DNA from: Cercis canadensis
Lineage: Eukaryota > Streptophyta > Magnoliopsida > Fabales > Fabaceae
Reading direction: 5' to 3'
DNA: 64,000 nt
Assembly (NCBI GenBank): GCA_003255065.1
Contig: QAOA01007934.1
Location: 1 to 64,000, forward strand
Below are positions 1 through 12,569 of the stretch, one piece after another. A model generated the notes under the pieces. It had not been told where the DNA came from. It was given only the letters and a program-made list of their open reading frames with translations, and ran no database searches. The position numbers and the translations under genes were made by a program. Each line of letters starts with the position of its first letter. Position 1 is the first letter of the stretch.

Positions 1-2338
1 TTTAGAAGACAAAAAAGTAAAAGTATTAGATGACAAATTAGCAGCTGTTGCAAGAAACATGTTAGGTGAACTAATAAGGAGCTAAACCATGCAAACGTCA
101 TTAAGAGTGTCCCTACATGTACAACCTGATGTTTTGTTATCTAAATGACCAATTTGCTATTTGCTAGATCCTGGCCCTCATGTCCTTTGAGACATGACTG
201 CAATTATAACTTCTAACATGGTAAGCTACTTTTCTTGGGAATTTTAGTTATACATGCTTCAATTATCTTCTTAACAAAGTGGATTGGATTGTACAAGTGA
301 AACTTCACCATTTACCAAGTTCTAAAAGTGGGAAAGGAAAATAGAGACTTGCTCATGAATTTATCTGACTCACAAAGCAAAATTTAATTTCACAAAACAA
401 TTGAGGTAATTCTGTCAGTTCTTCCTTTTTTCCAAATTAATTAATCATTCAACACAACAACCTCAATTTTTTTAACAAAACATGCAGTAACATTAACCAA
501 GACTTCCAATTGCTGCACTGCACATTATAAGCTTGCATATGAAAAACCACTATTTCGACAGCCCATGCATTATTATATTGAGATTTTCTTCAATTATATA
601 GTTAATTCTTTCTTAGCTCTGACTTGGGTGTTATTTTTACCTACAGCAGTAAAATACTAAACGTCTAAAGGTAAAAACCCACTACATATGAAGATTAAAC
701 ACTGATATTCAGGGAGAAGAATCAAAACATCAGACGAATTTACATTCAAGTATCAAAGGTCAAAAGGTAACACAATAGAAGGGAATCTCACATGTCTACC
801 CTGAGGACAATGTCGAAAATCAGAACACTGTTATTCGGACGAAGTCGATTTTCTATGGGTATGACCAACTTCGCACATCAATGGGGCAAAACGTCCTCCT
901 TCATGATGGTCATTTCACACAGCAAATGCATCCACTGGCTTGAAATTGGGAGTTGCAGAGTACCTCCACCACGATCGCGATGAAATCCTCCCCCTTCCTC
1001 CTTCTGTCACTACGACGACGTATTGCTGTTTTGGGAATATGGAGACTTCATCAAACGACGCCGTATCATGGCAAAAGTTTAGTGCATCAGGGTAGTTAAA
1101 TGACACTGTTTTACTAAGCCCACATCAGCAAATGTCTAGGTGCCATGTCAGCCCGCCACTTTAGCAATTAACAGACACGTCAACACGTTAAGTGCCATGT
1201 GGCAAAGACCGTCAAATCTTACTCCCAAGCCCTAACGGAGGACTAACTTGTCATTGAAATTAATAATCCAAGGACTGATTTGTCACCGAAAATTTTTGGG
1301 GGACTGATTTGTCGGTGGCTGAATTTTTCAGGGACTGAAAAGGGGTTTAACTCTTATAAAAATAAAATTGATAAATAGATTAAATTTCTTACCACTTTGT
1401 TAAAGAGGCAGCAATGGATTATGGGAGGCCATAGGGTATTGACCCTTTCGTTTTAAAAAAAGTTACCAAATTACTTTGGTAATTTTTAAGAATTCTCACT
1501 TTTGTAATTTAGCTATTGTCGTTGGCCCCTCCCAATTGAGTTAATTTTGGATTTGTCACTGTTAAAGAGGATTTGATACTATGCGGAGAAACTAACAATC
1601 AGTGACATCTCATTGTCTAGATACTTACTAGGTTAAGGATTAGATCTTTGAAAGTTTGTCAGTGACTTAGTTTTCCTCGTCTTCAAAATATTTTTAGCTA
1701 AAAGAATTTGATTTTTGTTTCCACTCCAGACAAAGGAAATTTGTACGTGCAAATTTTCATCGAGTTGGTTGATCACTAGTTGAGTTTGTTGAGTATCAAT
1801 CTTCGAAAGTGAACCCATCTAGTCTTATTTTCTCCTGTCTTAAAAATGCAAGTATCATTTATGATAACCAGCTAACCACATCACCATACTTACTCTAAAT
1901 GAGCTAATTAGCCTAGGTTTAATTGTTTTGCAAAGAAAATGATATATATATACTATTCATAGTTGTTGTACAGGTCAATGACAAACACTTGTGTGCTTAC
2001 AAGGGAAAAGAAAAGCAGAAATGTTTTGAAAACTTGAGAATTAGAGAAAGTCCAGACACAGCAAGATCACTCGGACATAAAACAGATAGTTAAAAAGTTG
2101 AAAATTTAGGAACATAACGAATTTACAATATAAGAACAAAAGGAAGGCACAATTTATGTTATTTTTTATTATTATAAAAAAGGGAAGAAAAATTGAAAAT
2201 TAAGGACAAAGAGGAGTAGAGAAAATAAGATATTATTCTTCACACTATTAATAATGAAGTATTTTAGTATGTCTTTTTCCATTTAATTTATCGTCATTCT
2301 TCTTTTCTTTTCTTTTTTTCTTCTAAGCATAACAACAT
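1..2338. other. Intergenic, no gene seen
   Basis: AT-rich non-coding sequence. Short open frames on both strands have no family resemblance and no splice-supported extension. The only recognisable structure is a transposon terminus near 1100-1357, listed separately. Positions 2150-2330 form the A/T-rich stretch just downstream of the pectin methylesterase stop codon, which is on the minus strand. Confidence 0.6.
1100..1357. mobile_element. MULE-type terminal inverted repeat fragment
   Basis: The stretch ends in a run of 'gggactgatttgtc' / 'gggactgaaaaggggtttaa' phrases. Read in reverse, this gives GAGTTAAACCCC followed by repeated 'agtccc' blocks. The same layout (GAGTAAAACCCC..., 'tagtcc' blocks, then 'catgtggc' and a CG-rich core) forms the ends of the complete MULE at 26483-34458, so this is read as one end of a related element. 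A matching second end was not found, so it may be a solo terminus or a decayed copy whose other end lies left of about 800. Confidence 0.5.
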
Positions 2339-2370
2339 TTATAATCCTCTATCATAAGGAACCCCAGTTG

Positions 2371-2716
2371 TTGGAATCCATTCATCACCATTTATAAAAT
2401 TTGACACAGTAAAACCTTCAAGTTCCCTCTTATCATAAATCTCTCTAACCCCAGGCCACTTCACTCTTCCTTTTGTCATAGAACCAGGTCCTGTGGTTCC
2501 AAACTCAATGTACGTTACCTTGTTAGTGGGTGTCCCATCCATATTGGAATCCATTCATCACCATTTATAAAATTTGACACAGTAAAACCGTCAAGTTCCC
2601 TCTTATCATAAATCTCTCTAACCCCAGGCCACTTCACTCTTCCTTTTGTCATAGAACCAGGTCCTGTGTTTCCAAACTCAATGTACGTTACCTTGTTAGT
2701 GGGTGTCCCATCCATA
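2371..2716. repeat. 173-bp direct tandem duplication at the PME 3' end
   Basis: Unit 1 is 2371-2543 and unit 2 is 2544-2716, exactly adjacent. They differ at about two positions (ccttcaag/ccgtcaag and gtggttcc/gtgtttcc), so the duplication is recent. The unit covers the last part of the pectin methylesterase coding sequence. Because 173 is not a multiple of three, reading from unit 2 into unit 1 shifts frame and stops at 2515. Confidence 0.95.
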
Positions 2717-3775
2717 ACTCCCCACCCTCTTGAATCAATGTATGACTTCAATATCACAACCCTAGAGTAAGTCCTCCAAGGTCGACCTAAAAGTGCTCCA
2801 GCTACATCCGATTTCTTAGCTTCATCCACTGGGGACATGGTGAACTGACATTTTTGGAAGACAAAGCCAGTTTGTTCTGTTGTCTTCTCTCGAGATTGCG
2901 CGGTGAAAACCAAATACTTTCTGTATCTTGCATACAACATGCAGTTTTGGAACACTGCAGCTCCATCTCCCATTATGAAATCAGTTGTGCCATAGATGTC
3001 ACATTCTCTATAGAATTGGCGACCTGAAGCTGCCCATAAAGTGTCTTGATAACCTTGGAATGAGCATTTATAGAACACGACCTTGTCTGCCTTGTTCTCT
3101 AGTGCTACTCCTTGGCCTGCGTTTGGACCTTCTGCATTGACAAAGGCAATGCTTTGGGCCACGAAGCCTGATCCATGAATTGCTAAGTGTCAACATATCT
3201 GAGTTAATTACTTGACTAGCAAATAAATACTAACTCCTTTTGTTTTAATCAATACTATTATCAATAATAAGAACAATCTATAGGCTAGTTTACATATACA
3301 TTTTCTGAAATATAACTAAATTTTCTCTCCAACATCTTCGCTATCTAATGCTTTCTCTGCACTGTTTTCTCCTTGTAGTATCCCTTATATATAAGAAACA
3401 TTTTATCCTATGAATGAATTCATTCTTTAGATTGAGAAAATGGGAAGAAAGTATCAAGCTGTGATATATACCTACTGTGGCTGTTTCAGTCAATATGGTA
3501 TTTGATCCAAGGGTACCACGATACCCAATAATCTGTGTGTTTTGGTGACCATCACCAATGAGCCTTATATTAATTTTGTCATATGGGATTCTGAGATACT
3601 CATTGTAGATTCCAGCTCGAACATGAATGGTGTAGTGTGTCTCACTGAAACTTGGAGCTCCTGCTATAGCTGCCTGAATGGTACTGTAATCTCCACTGCC
3701 ATCTTTAGACACTACTGCAGCAGAAGCGCAACAGAGGCATAGAAAGTTGAAGAACACAGTGATTGAGTTAGCCAT
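2515..3775 (-). CDS. Pectin methylesterase (pectinesterase), two exons, altered C-terminus
   Basis: Demethylates cell-wall homogalacturonan; carbohydrate esterase family 8. Exon 1 is 3775-3472 and exon 2 is 3182-2515, with a 289-bp GT-AG intron in phase 1; the product is about 323 residues. The start ATG precedes a hydrophobic signal peptide (about residues 1-20), so it is secreted, and there is no N-terminal PRO/inhibitor domain. Catalytic-site motifs are present: Q125, GYQDTL (Q147, D148), D169 in TTDFIMGDG, and LGRPW (R235, W237). The usual DFIFGNA is DFIMGDG here, an uncommon variant. The normal ending (WIPTTGVPYDRGL) is present only in the downstream duplicate. The main frame instead runs nine different residues past WIP and stops, so probably only the extreme C-terminus changes. 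A TATA box lies about 45 bp upstream. It is probably functional, but a recent pseudogene is possible. Confidence 0.85.
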
Positions 3776-3817
3776 GAAAGAGCAGGATTATTTACCCATG
3801 TAATTAGATGCAGTGGG

Positions 3818-3826
3818 TTTATATAG
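3818..3826 (-). promoter_or_regulatory. TATA box of the pectin methylesterase gene
   Basis: CTATATAAAC on the minus strand lies about 45 bp upstream of the ATG at 3775, a normal distance for a short plant 5' leader. No other promoter element is claimed. Confidence 0.55.
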
Positions 3827-3829
3827 CCT

Positions 3830-6009
3830 TATATCAATGTTCTTTGACAATGCCCAATGGCAACCGGTTGGCTAACGACTTTTGCATGGTGTTTTGTGCC
3901 CCTACTTTTTTACATCGTCATGTTATAAGATATCCTAATATTAGAAACCCTAATATCAAAAAAGTAAAAATCAAAGATCCGTATATTAATATGTCAATAA
4001 AAAAAACTTAAAATATGCAGAAAATAACATAAGAATGTGAAGATCTTGAATTCTCACGTACCTTAAAATCTAATTATATTGGCATCCAAACGTAAGGATG
4101 AAAATAACTGAATATCCTAATATACCAGTGTGAAAATACTAATATACTAAACGCTTATTTAAATTACAATTATTTAGTGTTCTTGAACCTTTTAAGGATA
4201 CAGAAAGGGCAAAATAAACAAAGAAAGGGAACATTGAAATGGATAATTTAGAGAAATAGATTTACCAGAACAGTTACCTATCAAAATAACCAAATCTAAA
4301 GGTTGATAAGAGGCTATGTGCTATGTCACTTTCCTAGTAGATCAATGTGATTTAATGAACCATAGTGAAGAAAGTAAGACACAATGAAACTTTTCCCAGC
4401 ATACCTCATTTTCTTCAAGCTTAATAAGGAAAACTCTTACTTAAGTTTCCTTTTCTTTCATTTTCAATAATTGTGCACTTCTATAAGTGACATTTCATTG
4501 TTTTTTGCATGCATAAGTAAATTACGAAGCAGGATGGCAAACACTATCTAAAGCTTTTTCTTTCCTTTTATTGTCTTCTCAAATTGATCGATGTACATGT
4601 AAAGAAAAAGACAAAGGAGCTTAAATGGAAAGAATCATCTTTTTGCCTACTAAGAAATTATATGCCATTCATATCAATCTGCTCAATAGTTAATGGCTAA
4701 CCATTAATTATCTATTTTTCCTGGCTAAATAATACATGTTTTCTGGTAAATAGGTTAGACATATATATTAAAAAAACATTGAACAGTGTTAGACCTATCA
4801 CCCTTGTTCTCACCATACCTCACAATGCCTAATCAGCCAGGCAAATTTAAATTAAACCCACTTAACACTTCTTCTGGACAATTTAAATTTCTGGCCATCC
4901 CCTTCCCCCTCTTTTTCTCTAGTGTGGACTTAAAGATTTCTCAAAAAAGTTATAAGCTAGCTAGCAACGTATATTGGTTCAAGTGACAAAAATGTATGGT
5001 CATCTCCATGTTATTTCAAGTTTGAATCCATTAGGTGGTTGTAAGAAGAAATTTAGGCTCAATGTGGATAATCTCTAGTTAGACCGAAGGAGGACTTCCC
5101 TAACAGTACCAGAAAAAAAAAAAAAAAGGTCTCAGCTCTGACTTGACATTTTAAGTTTTTGAGTTAATAAGTTTTGTCTTTTCCAAGCATAAGCAAGTTA
5201 TTAAACAAGATGGCAAATACTCTTTAAAGCTTTTTCTTTGAAAAGAAAAGAATTACACTAATCTCTATTTAATTTCTCTCATAATCATTATTATAGGCCC
5301 AGTTTAATTTACATTTTATAGTTTTAACTGAACCAATTTAACATTTTTCCTAAACCACAAAGACTTAACAGAAAATATCTTCAATAATTTGCTGTGTCTA
5401 GCGGTGCACATATTAACTAAACTATTTTACATCAACAAAAAAAAAAAAATTGAACAATTTTACATCACCTGTACTTTTTACCAAAATGAAAAAGACAAAT
5501 TACAACAATGGAGTTTAAATTGATTGAATTTTCTTCTTGTGAGCTTCGAAATTAAAGCCAAACGGGTTCGTTCAGCTGATAAGGATTAAACTAATTTGCT
5601 TGTAAAGTTTAGGTTCGAATCATATTATGAGCAGTTCTCATTTGGTAGGCAATATTTAAGTACTACTATAAGTCCTCATTGAGGCATGTGGCATATGCCC
5701 TAACCTTGAAATGAGATAGCCTCCCCTCACTTTAAACTTTTTTATTTACAAAGCTTCATAATTAAAATATAATCTCTAGATCAATTATATTAATAGTTAT
5801 CCATTAATAAGCTTTATTTTTCCCATTATAAAATTTGATGATTCAATTAAAAAATGTAAATTTGTGTGACTATATATTATATTGGTTCTTTTGATATTTT
5901 ATCATAGTGTTTATTTCTTTCTGCCAAGCAATCTAGTCTTTGAATCTTAACAGTCTCCATTCTCCAATTTTTAAACATGTGAGAGGATGTCTTAATATAT
6001 TTACTTTCA
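3830..6009. other. Intergenic, no gene seen
   Basis: AT-rich sequence with oligo-A and oligo-T tracts. Short frames at 3808-4011 and 4786-4986 are unsupported. Nothing else is recognised. Confidence 0.55.
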
Positions 6010-6417
6010 TGTTAGGAACTCAAGCTGCGAAGGTAGAACTCACCCCAAAAGACTAGTCCATTAGGGGAGGGTGTCTTCACTACTTAAGTATCATCCCACA
6101 ATTGTTTGCGGAACCGATGTGGGACTTCCCATATCATAACATTACCCACCCCCTGAGAAGCTTGACGCCCACGGATGGCCCACTCTTGGCTACCCACTCA
6201 GGGTGGCTGACACTTTGTCTTCCAGGTAGCCTATTCCCTGGTCGCCCCCTTCGGCTGCGTTTCTGTCTCTCAATGAAAGCACCAATGTTAGGAACTCAAG
6301 CTGCGAAAGTAGAACTCACCCCAAAAGACTAGTCCATTAGGGGAGGGTGCCTTCACTATTTAAATACCATCTCACAATTGCTTGCAGAACCAATGTAGGA
6401 CTTTTCATATCATAACA
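6010..6417 (-). mobile_element. TRIM-type miniature LTR retroelement
   Basis: Two direct repeats of 132 bp (6010-6141 and 6286-6417) each begin TGTTAGGAACTC and end CATAACA, flanking 144 bp of GC-richer sequence. Just inside the right repeat, the minus strand reads TTGGTGCTTTCATTGAGAG, a sequence seen after the 5' LTR of several plant retroelements, so the element is oriented on the minus strand. The flanking pentamers are tttca (left) and tttta (right), a target duplication with one mismatch. There is no coding capacity, as expected for a TRIM, so it must have moved with proteins supplied by another element. Confidence 0.8.
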
Positions 6418-8555
6418 TTTTATCTAACAGCCAAGACTTTTTAGATTGCTGTCCGAGCTTTCTTGACCAAATAATTTAAGCTCCAATTCTTCACCACCTA
6501 TAAGCACAAAATTAACATGTTAGAAATGAAAGGAAAATCATACTTTTTTTGTTTTTAATATTTTGGCTATGACTTTAAAATCGCACATGAAACTCACAAG
6601 CTCTAAAGACGACCTCAGTACCACTTGACTGCAAGCCATTTGGTAAGGAAAATCATACTTTAACAACATTTTTCTTTCATTTTATCTATACATATTGAGG
6701 TGTACAGTCCAAATTTGACAGAAAAAAGTTTGAGTTGGACAATGTAAAGTCTTTGTTAAAAATTGATGTAGAAATAACACTGCTCAAAATAAAAGCAGCA
6801 CAAAGAGAGGTTTTACATTTTAAACCTATATCATTCTAATATGTATACGTTTGTGTCCATATTGCTTTCAAAGCTAATGCTATCTTGAGAAACAACAAAA
6901 TACTTGATCCTGATAAGTGCTTAAATTGATCAGATTCTTCAATTAAATTCTACCATATTTGATAGATAGTAATTGTACAACCAACTTGACATAGACATAG
7001 CGACATATTTGAAGACAATGAACTCAACCAGATTCGGATGCTAATCTACCAAAATCGATTAATTAGTTCATTGGTTATTGCATATGTCCTCCTTACCTAA
7101 TGCTTGCTTTTAAATCTCATTCATAATAGATGCTTGACATTAATTGTTACTTATATTTATAGTAATATTTCGTTAGTGTATCCAAATTTCAAAATTTTTG
7201 ATACCCAAATACCTGTAGTTGATTCTCAACTTTGTCTCAACATATAGAGTTTTCTGTAAACTAATATTAGGCAGCCTTAGGACCTATTGCTATAATGTGC
7301 AAGAGTGTGACACTCTCTCACCCTTTTTCTTACACCTCTTTTATATATGCACGCTTCTGTATCTAAATTAAACTAGACTTACAAAAATTTAAACAAAACC
7401 TGTACTCTGGATGCAATCAAACATTTTCTATACAATTAAAGACTTTTCTATACTCTTACACATCGTAAGAGTATGGTTTCTCATTTTGCAATATATAGTA
7501 ATAATCTTTCTACAAACTTTCTCTCACAAAAACCCTCAACTATATATGGTATATAGCAGAGAAGTTTAGTTTTTTTTTTTTAAAAAAAAAAAAGTTTAAA
7601 TAGGATCTGTTGAAATCATATATTCTACCACATATCAGTTTAGGGATGGTTGTGGAAAGAAAAAAAAAATCATTCCACCACAAATGTTTGTGCCACTACA
7701 ATTCACTACAATAGTATATGAATTTGAGTGGAGTAGGGAAATGTTTAAGTGAGACAAGTTGAATTTACTACTTGAACATGTTTTTTTTTTCAACTCGTTA
7801 CAGGTTTTAGCCAAGTACCTACCCATCATCATGCAGGTCTCTCTGTACCATTATAGGATATTGCATATAATTTGTCTTTTCACGGTCTTTTTCTCTACTA
7901 TATAAGTGCAAAACGAAGTATTGAGGAAATGCCTATTCATTTGATGGAGGAAAAGTTTCTAGATATAAAAATCATTTTTAGGCTTTTAATTAATAGCTTA
8001 AGTTTTAAGTTGAGTTAATTATTGACATGGTATCGAAACCTCTTAGACTAATGGTCAAGAAATCACTATTTTGTACACATATTCTTTTCTAACCCCACTT
8101 TTTCAATTAAATTAAAATTTTTAGCGTAAGTTATGAGCAAGGTTGTGCTTTGTCCACCCTTCTAGTCTAAAGGGCTTTCGTATGCAATGACGTATTAGAT
8201 ATAAAACTATTAGTGATCTTTCACTTAATAATTTAAGCTTTTCAGTAAGATGGTTCCTTAACTTGCAGCATTTAAGATAATGATTTTGTAGAGTCAACAG
8301 AGGATGAAAGGATATCTGAAGTGCTTGGGGAGTTCATGGTAGTCATAGGATCATTTCTCGTTGGAGCTTGAATCTCATATACCATATAAGAATTTTTCGA
8401 GAAATGTTTTAGTGAAGAAACACTTAAGCTGTTAAGTGAAAGCCCAAAAATAATTTTATAATCTAAAAAAACTTCTCGTTAACTCAAAGATGATTCCTTT
8501 TTAACCGAAACAGTATGATGTGGGAGCATCTCTAGAACAAGCTCCAACTTTTACC
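6418..8555. other. Intergenic with an old TRIM relic
   Basis: No gene was found. At 7960-8270 a decayed copy of the TRIM family at 20253-20543 can be followed: a repeat end, 'acatggtatcgaaacctctt' (tRNA-Met-type primer site with a mutation), 'tttgtccacccttctagtctaaagggctttcg', then a second degenerate repeat with 'tattagatataaaactatta'. The rest is AT-rich. Confidence 0.5.
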
Positions 8556-8994
8556 TAGAATTGTCAATTTTGGGCTTGGCCGTTTAATAGTTTGGCTTAA
8601 CTTGTATAAAACTAGGTTTGGGCTTGAATCTTGAGATCCGATTAAAATTTGGCTTTTTTAGGCTTTGCCCAATTTTGGCCCGGCCCAATTTGGGCTAGCC
8701 CGATTTTAATTCAATTTTTTTTTTTTTTTATAATTATTTTTCTATTTTTAATTAATTTTTATACTTTTATTCGTTTTCCTATTCTTCTATTTTAAAAATA
8801 ATATTTAATTTAAAAAATAATAAAATAATATAAACCATGCTAGCCCGATTATTAAACAGGACTAAAAGGGCTAAGCCTAGGCATTATATTTAAGGCTGCA
8901 TTAAAAACATGCCTTTTTTAGCCTAGCCCAAATGGGGCTCTACCCAATTTGGCCTAGTCCATTAAAATTATGTTGGCCTGTTTTGACAATGCTA
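8556..8994. mobile_element. hAT-like MITE
   Basis: The ends form an inverted repeat: TAGAATTGTCAATTTTGGGC on the left and, read in reverse, TAGCATTGTCAAAACAGGCC on the right. The interior is rich in 'gggctagccc' and 'ggcccggccc' phrases typical of short plant hAT elements, plus a T-run. The flanking octamers cttttacc and tttttact agree at six of eight positions, a decayed target duplication. It lies about 70 bp beyond the LRR end of the resistance pseudogene. Confidence 0.55.
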
Positions 8995-9063
8995 TTTTTA
9001 CTCAACATTTATTCATTTAGAAAACATTATTATTTTAAGAAGCTAGAATTAGGCCTACATTGT

Positions 9064-11050
9064 TTAGCCCTTGGAAAACATTATTATTTTAATGCCTGCA
9101 GAGAAATTATTTGAGGAATATAAACATCTTCTATGAGTAACTCCTTCAAGATTGTCAAATAACTCAGCCATCGCTAATGCTCCATCAATTCCCATTATGG
9201 ACAGTTTCAGATATTCTAAGTGAATTAATTCACCAAATTTTGCAGCATTGCACTGACCAACCCATGAAATGTCCAAACTTTCAATTTGTGCATGGATTGG
9301 AAATTTGAAAAATGTAATTGGAGCAAAGATCTCCTTACAATTGGGGTCATGAGATTAGGACAAGCTGGTACGTGGGAATTTCCCTGAGTGTCAATGATCG
9401 AAATCTTCTCCACAACCTTCCATTTTTTACCATTAGTTCTTGGACTTGCTAAAGCTTCATCTTGGATTAGAACTTTTCTTTTATTTTGATCTTCACCACA
9501 GGAAAGACACAATGCCATGTCTCGGATCGCATCATGAATCTTAACTTTGGGAATCCAAGATTCATCATGATGTACACTCTCCAACAAACATGCTTGCTTT
9601 AAGTCATCAACAACAAATTTTCCATGTTTATATGCATCAAATATGCTACCATACTCTTCAAGAAATCCTTCTCCAACCCAAAAATCAATAAGATCATTAA
9701 CAACAATCTCATAATGCTCCGGAAATAGAGCACAACACAAGAAACATTGTTTATGTGCAGCAATGATAAGATTATCAAAGCTGTATTTAAGAATGCAGAA
9801 CACTTCTTCCTCCATACCTGAAATATCCATAGGGAAACTTTGTAACAAATCTCTTGCATGTCTCCATGCTTCGGGATCCTTCCTACCAGCCAAGGCTCAC
9901 CCCGCAGTAATTAGTGCTAGCGGCAATCCTTTGCATTCAGGGACAATCTCTTGTGCTAGCTTTCGAATTTGTGGGTGTGATTTGAGAGTCTTGATAACAC
10001 ATTATTTTATACTATTTGTTTCTCTTATACTTAGTAGTTGCAATTAGTAGTTTAATTTTGTACGGTTCGGCACCCGTCAAGTCTCTTGGCCTACTTCATG
10101 CAAAACAACTCAAATGCTTCTTTCTCAGTCTAAGCATTCGACTTTGAATTTCTTTTGTACCTGCATTTTTTCACAGAGATCCTCAAATTTTGTTGTGAAT
10201 AATACTTTTGATTTATTATTGGTCTTTTTTGGATGTGGAACCCCCAACTTTCCTAAATCAAGATGGCCCCATAAATCATCTAAGAGAAAAATAAACTTTT
10301 TCTGATTCATGACCCTATAAATTTCCGCTGCTTTTTTCTTTTTGTCCTTGTTGCTCCAAACATTATTATTGATATCTAATCTTCTTCGTATAGTGTTCAT
10401 AATGTTTCACTGTCATGATTTTTACTTACCATGACCCAAATCACTGTGGTAAAATCGTTGCTTGTCTCTGCAAAATTATTGTTAATTCTCTGAAGAAGAG
10501 TGGTCTTTCCTGCCCCACCCACAATGTCTGTGTTGAGGTTGGATCAAGGATGGGTAGGTCGGCTAGTCAAGTTGACAGGTCAAGGTCAAGTCCGACAAGC
10601 TCTGGGTCTTATCTGTACAGTAACACAAGTGAACTAAAGGCTAAGTTAAAAATATCTAGACTCTAAAAGTTAAGTTAGGTCTATCAGTCTCAAATAGGTG
10701 AAGTAATAAATGAAAATAGTCCAAAAAAAGTAATAATATATGTTGAGAAAGTAATATTTGTAGAGACATTGAGGGTATTTTGATAATTGAGCCAAAATGA
10801 GCCAAAGGTAGTTTGGGCCTTGATAATAGATATAGACACCAACATCATTTTCTTGATTACTATCCCAAACTTGCTTAAGCATTGGATCCATACCCACAAC
10901 TTCATCCACAGGTTCCACAATCACATTTTCTGTTACCTTGGCAGCTATGTTTACTCCATCTGCAAAACTTTTCCCTGAGTCATTTGTTCTTTCAACTTCA
11001 CTACCTCCGTTACCAACTTGTATCGCGACACATGGTTCTTTGAACAGCAA
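9064..11050 (-). pseudogene. CNL-type NBS-LRR disease-resistance pseudogene
   Basis: Fragments of one gene are in order on the minus strand: a linker region with EVVGMDPMLKQVW (about 10850-10960), the P-loop VGGAGKTTLL (about 10495-10525), kinase-2 FIFLLDDLW and RNBS-B SKVLFTTKFEDL (10125-10400), ECKGLPLALITAG (about 9895-9940), a winged-helix region with IHDAIRDMALCL in place of MHD (9225-9893), and a short LRR with HLEYLKLS (9064-9276). This is the RPS2/RPS5-like coiled-coil class of intracellular pathogen sensors. Decay is clear: TGA directly after ITAG, a TAG and a frameshift near 10085-10125, a frameshift near 10400, unrelated sequence between 10540 and 10810, and most LRRs missing. No full-length product is possible. 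Confidence 0.88.
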
Positions 11051-11828
11051 TCACTCAGACACACTTTCTGGATTTCTTGAGCTCCTTGTTGCAATCTGTT
11101 TGTTATTTCCTATAAAAATAAATAAACTTTAGTTTGTGATTTTACTGTCAATTTAATAGACAATGGGAATTTAACAAAAGGAAGAAAATATGGGATTATA
11201 TTTAGGATATTTTTCATTTTCCATAAATCATGAGAGGTCAAAATTTTTAATTAAATAATAGTATTAAAACTTAAAAGGTGAAATTGTTACAAATTAATAC
11301 AAAAATATAATATTAGCGAAATTTAACGATTTATGTACAAGAAAATCAAATTCTTAAAATCTTTGCGAACTGTTGAAATGGGAAAACAAAAACAAAACAA
11401 AAACAAAGTAATCCCTATTTTTGCTTTCGTTTATTCTTGCTATAACTGTAAAACCAGCACAACAAAAGGAAAAAAGATGAGATGGATTTACTTTGCTTGT
11501 AGATCTGTTAATTCTATTGCGACTGAAACACTGGTGTTGTCTCCAGTTCTAAAATCTGCAACAACCAGACAGATGGGATAGAGAAAGAACAGAAGATGAG
11601 AAGCAAAAGCACTAGAAGAGAACAAGTAGAAGTAGACAAATCTCAAGTTGGTGTTCTATTATGTTTGTTCATCCAATTGCTTTTGCTTTAAATTACAAAG
11701 TCAAGTTAAATTAAATACCACGGCCCCATGAGTAAAGAATAAAGATACAGGAGTCAATGCAATTTACTTATTTTTCCTTTTTTTTTTTTTTGGTTGGTAA
11801 ACTGCAATTTGAAGGTTGTAAAAAATAC
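11051..11828. other. Intergenic, no gene seen
   Basis: AT-rich sequence between the resistance pseudogene and the Harbinger element. No open frame with recognisable content. Confidence 0.5.
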
Positions 11829-12569
11829 TTAGGGTCTGGGAGTTTTTCAGAGAGGAAAGGAGAGGAGAGGAGAGGAAAAGGAAGGGAAAGGAAGGGGAGG
11901 GGTTTTCCTCTCCTTTGTTTGGATGATTAAAATGAGCAAAAGGAGAGGAAAGGAAAGGAAAAATCTTAATGTCAAATATTTTTACTAATTTACCATTTAT
12001 TATTAAAATAGACATATTTAATATAAAATTAAATAATATAATACACTTGTTTTTTTTTTTTCTCTAAACTAATTATTAATAAAATTAGAAAATAAATTAA
12101 ATATTTTTCTAAAAAATTAAATTAATCAATAAATCAGTAATAAATCATCTTAACATGTTATAAAATAATGATTAAGCGTAACAGTAAAAGTTCAAATTAA
12201 AGCAATTTGATAACAAGAATAATATATATAAAAATATTAGTTTCTTCCATTAAAGATATTAAAGTCTGACATTATTTAACATATGGTGCATGTCTGTTGC
12301 TAGCCACTTAATATATGCTATTTTTGTTTTTTTGGTTATAAAAATTGCAAAATGCTGAAAATGAAGGAAAAATGCAGCCATAAAAGCAATCTGGTAACAG
12401 AAAACAGAAAAAACAGCCAATAGAATATTGTTCAAAAACTACATTAAATAGTAATAAATCTTTCACAATACAATCTAATTGAGTCATAAAAGCAAATAAC
12501 TGAACTATAAACCATGAGATACAGATGGACCAAACTCATCTAATAATTTTCAAATAGCTAAACTATAAA

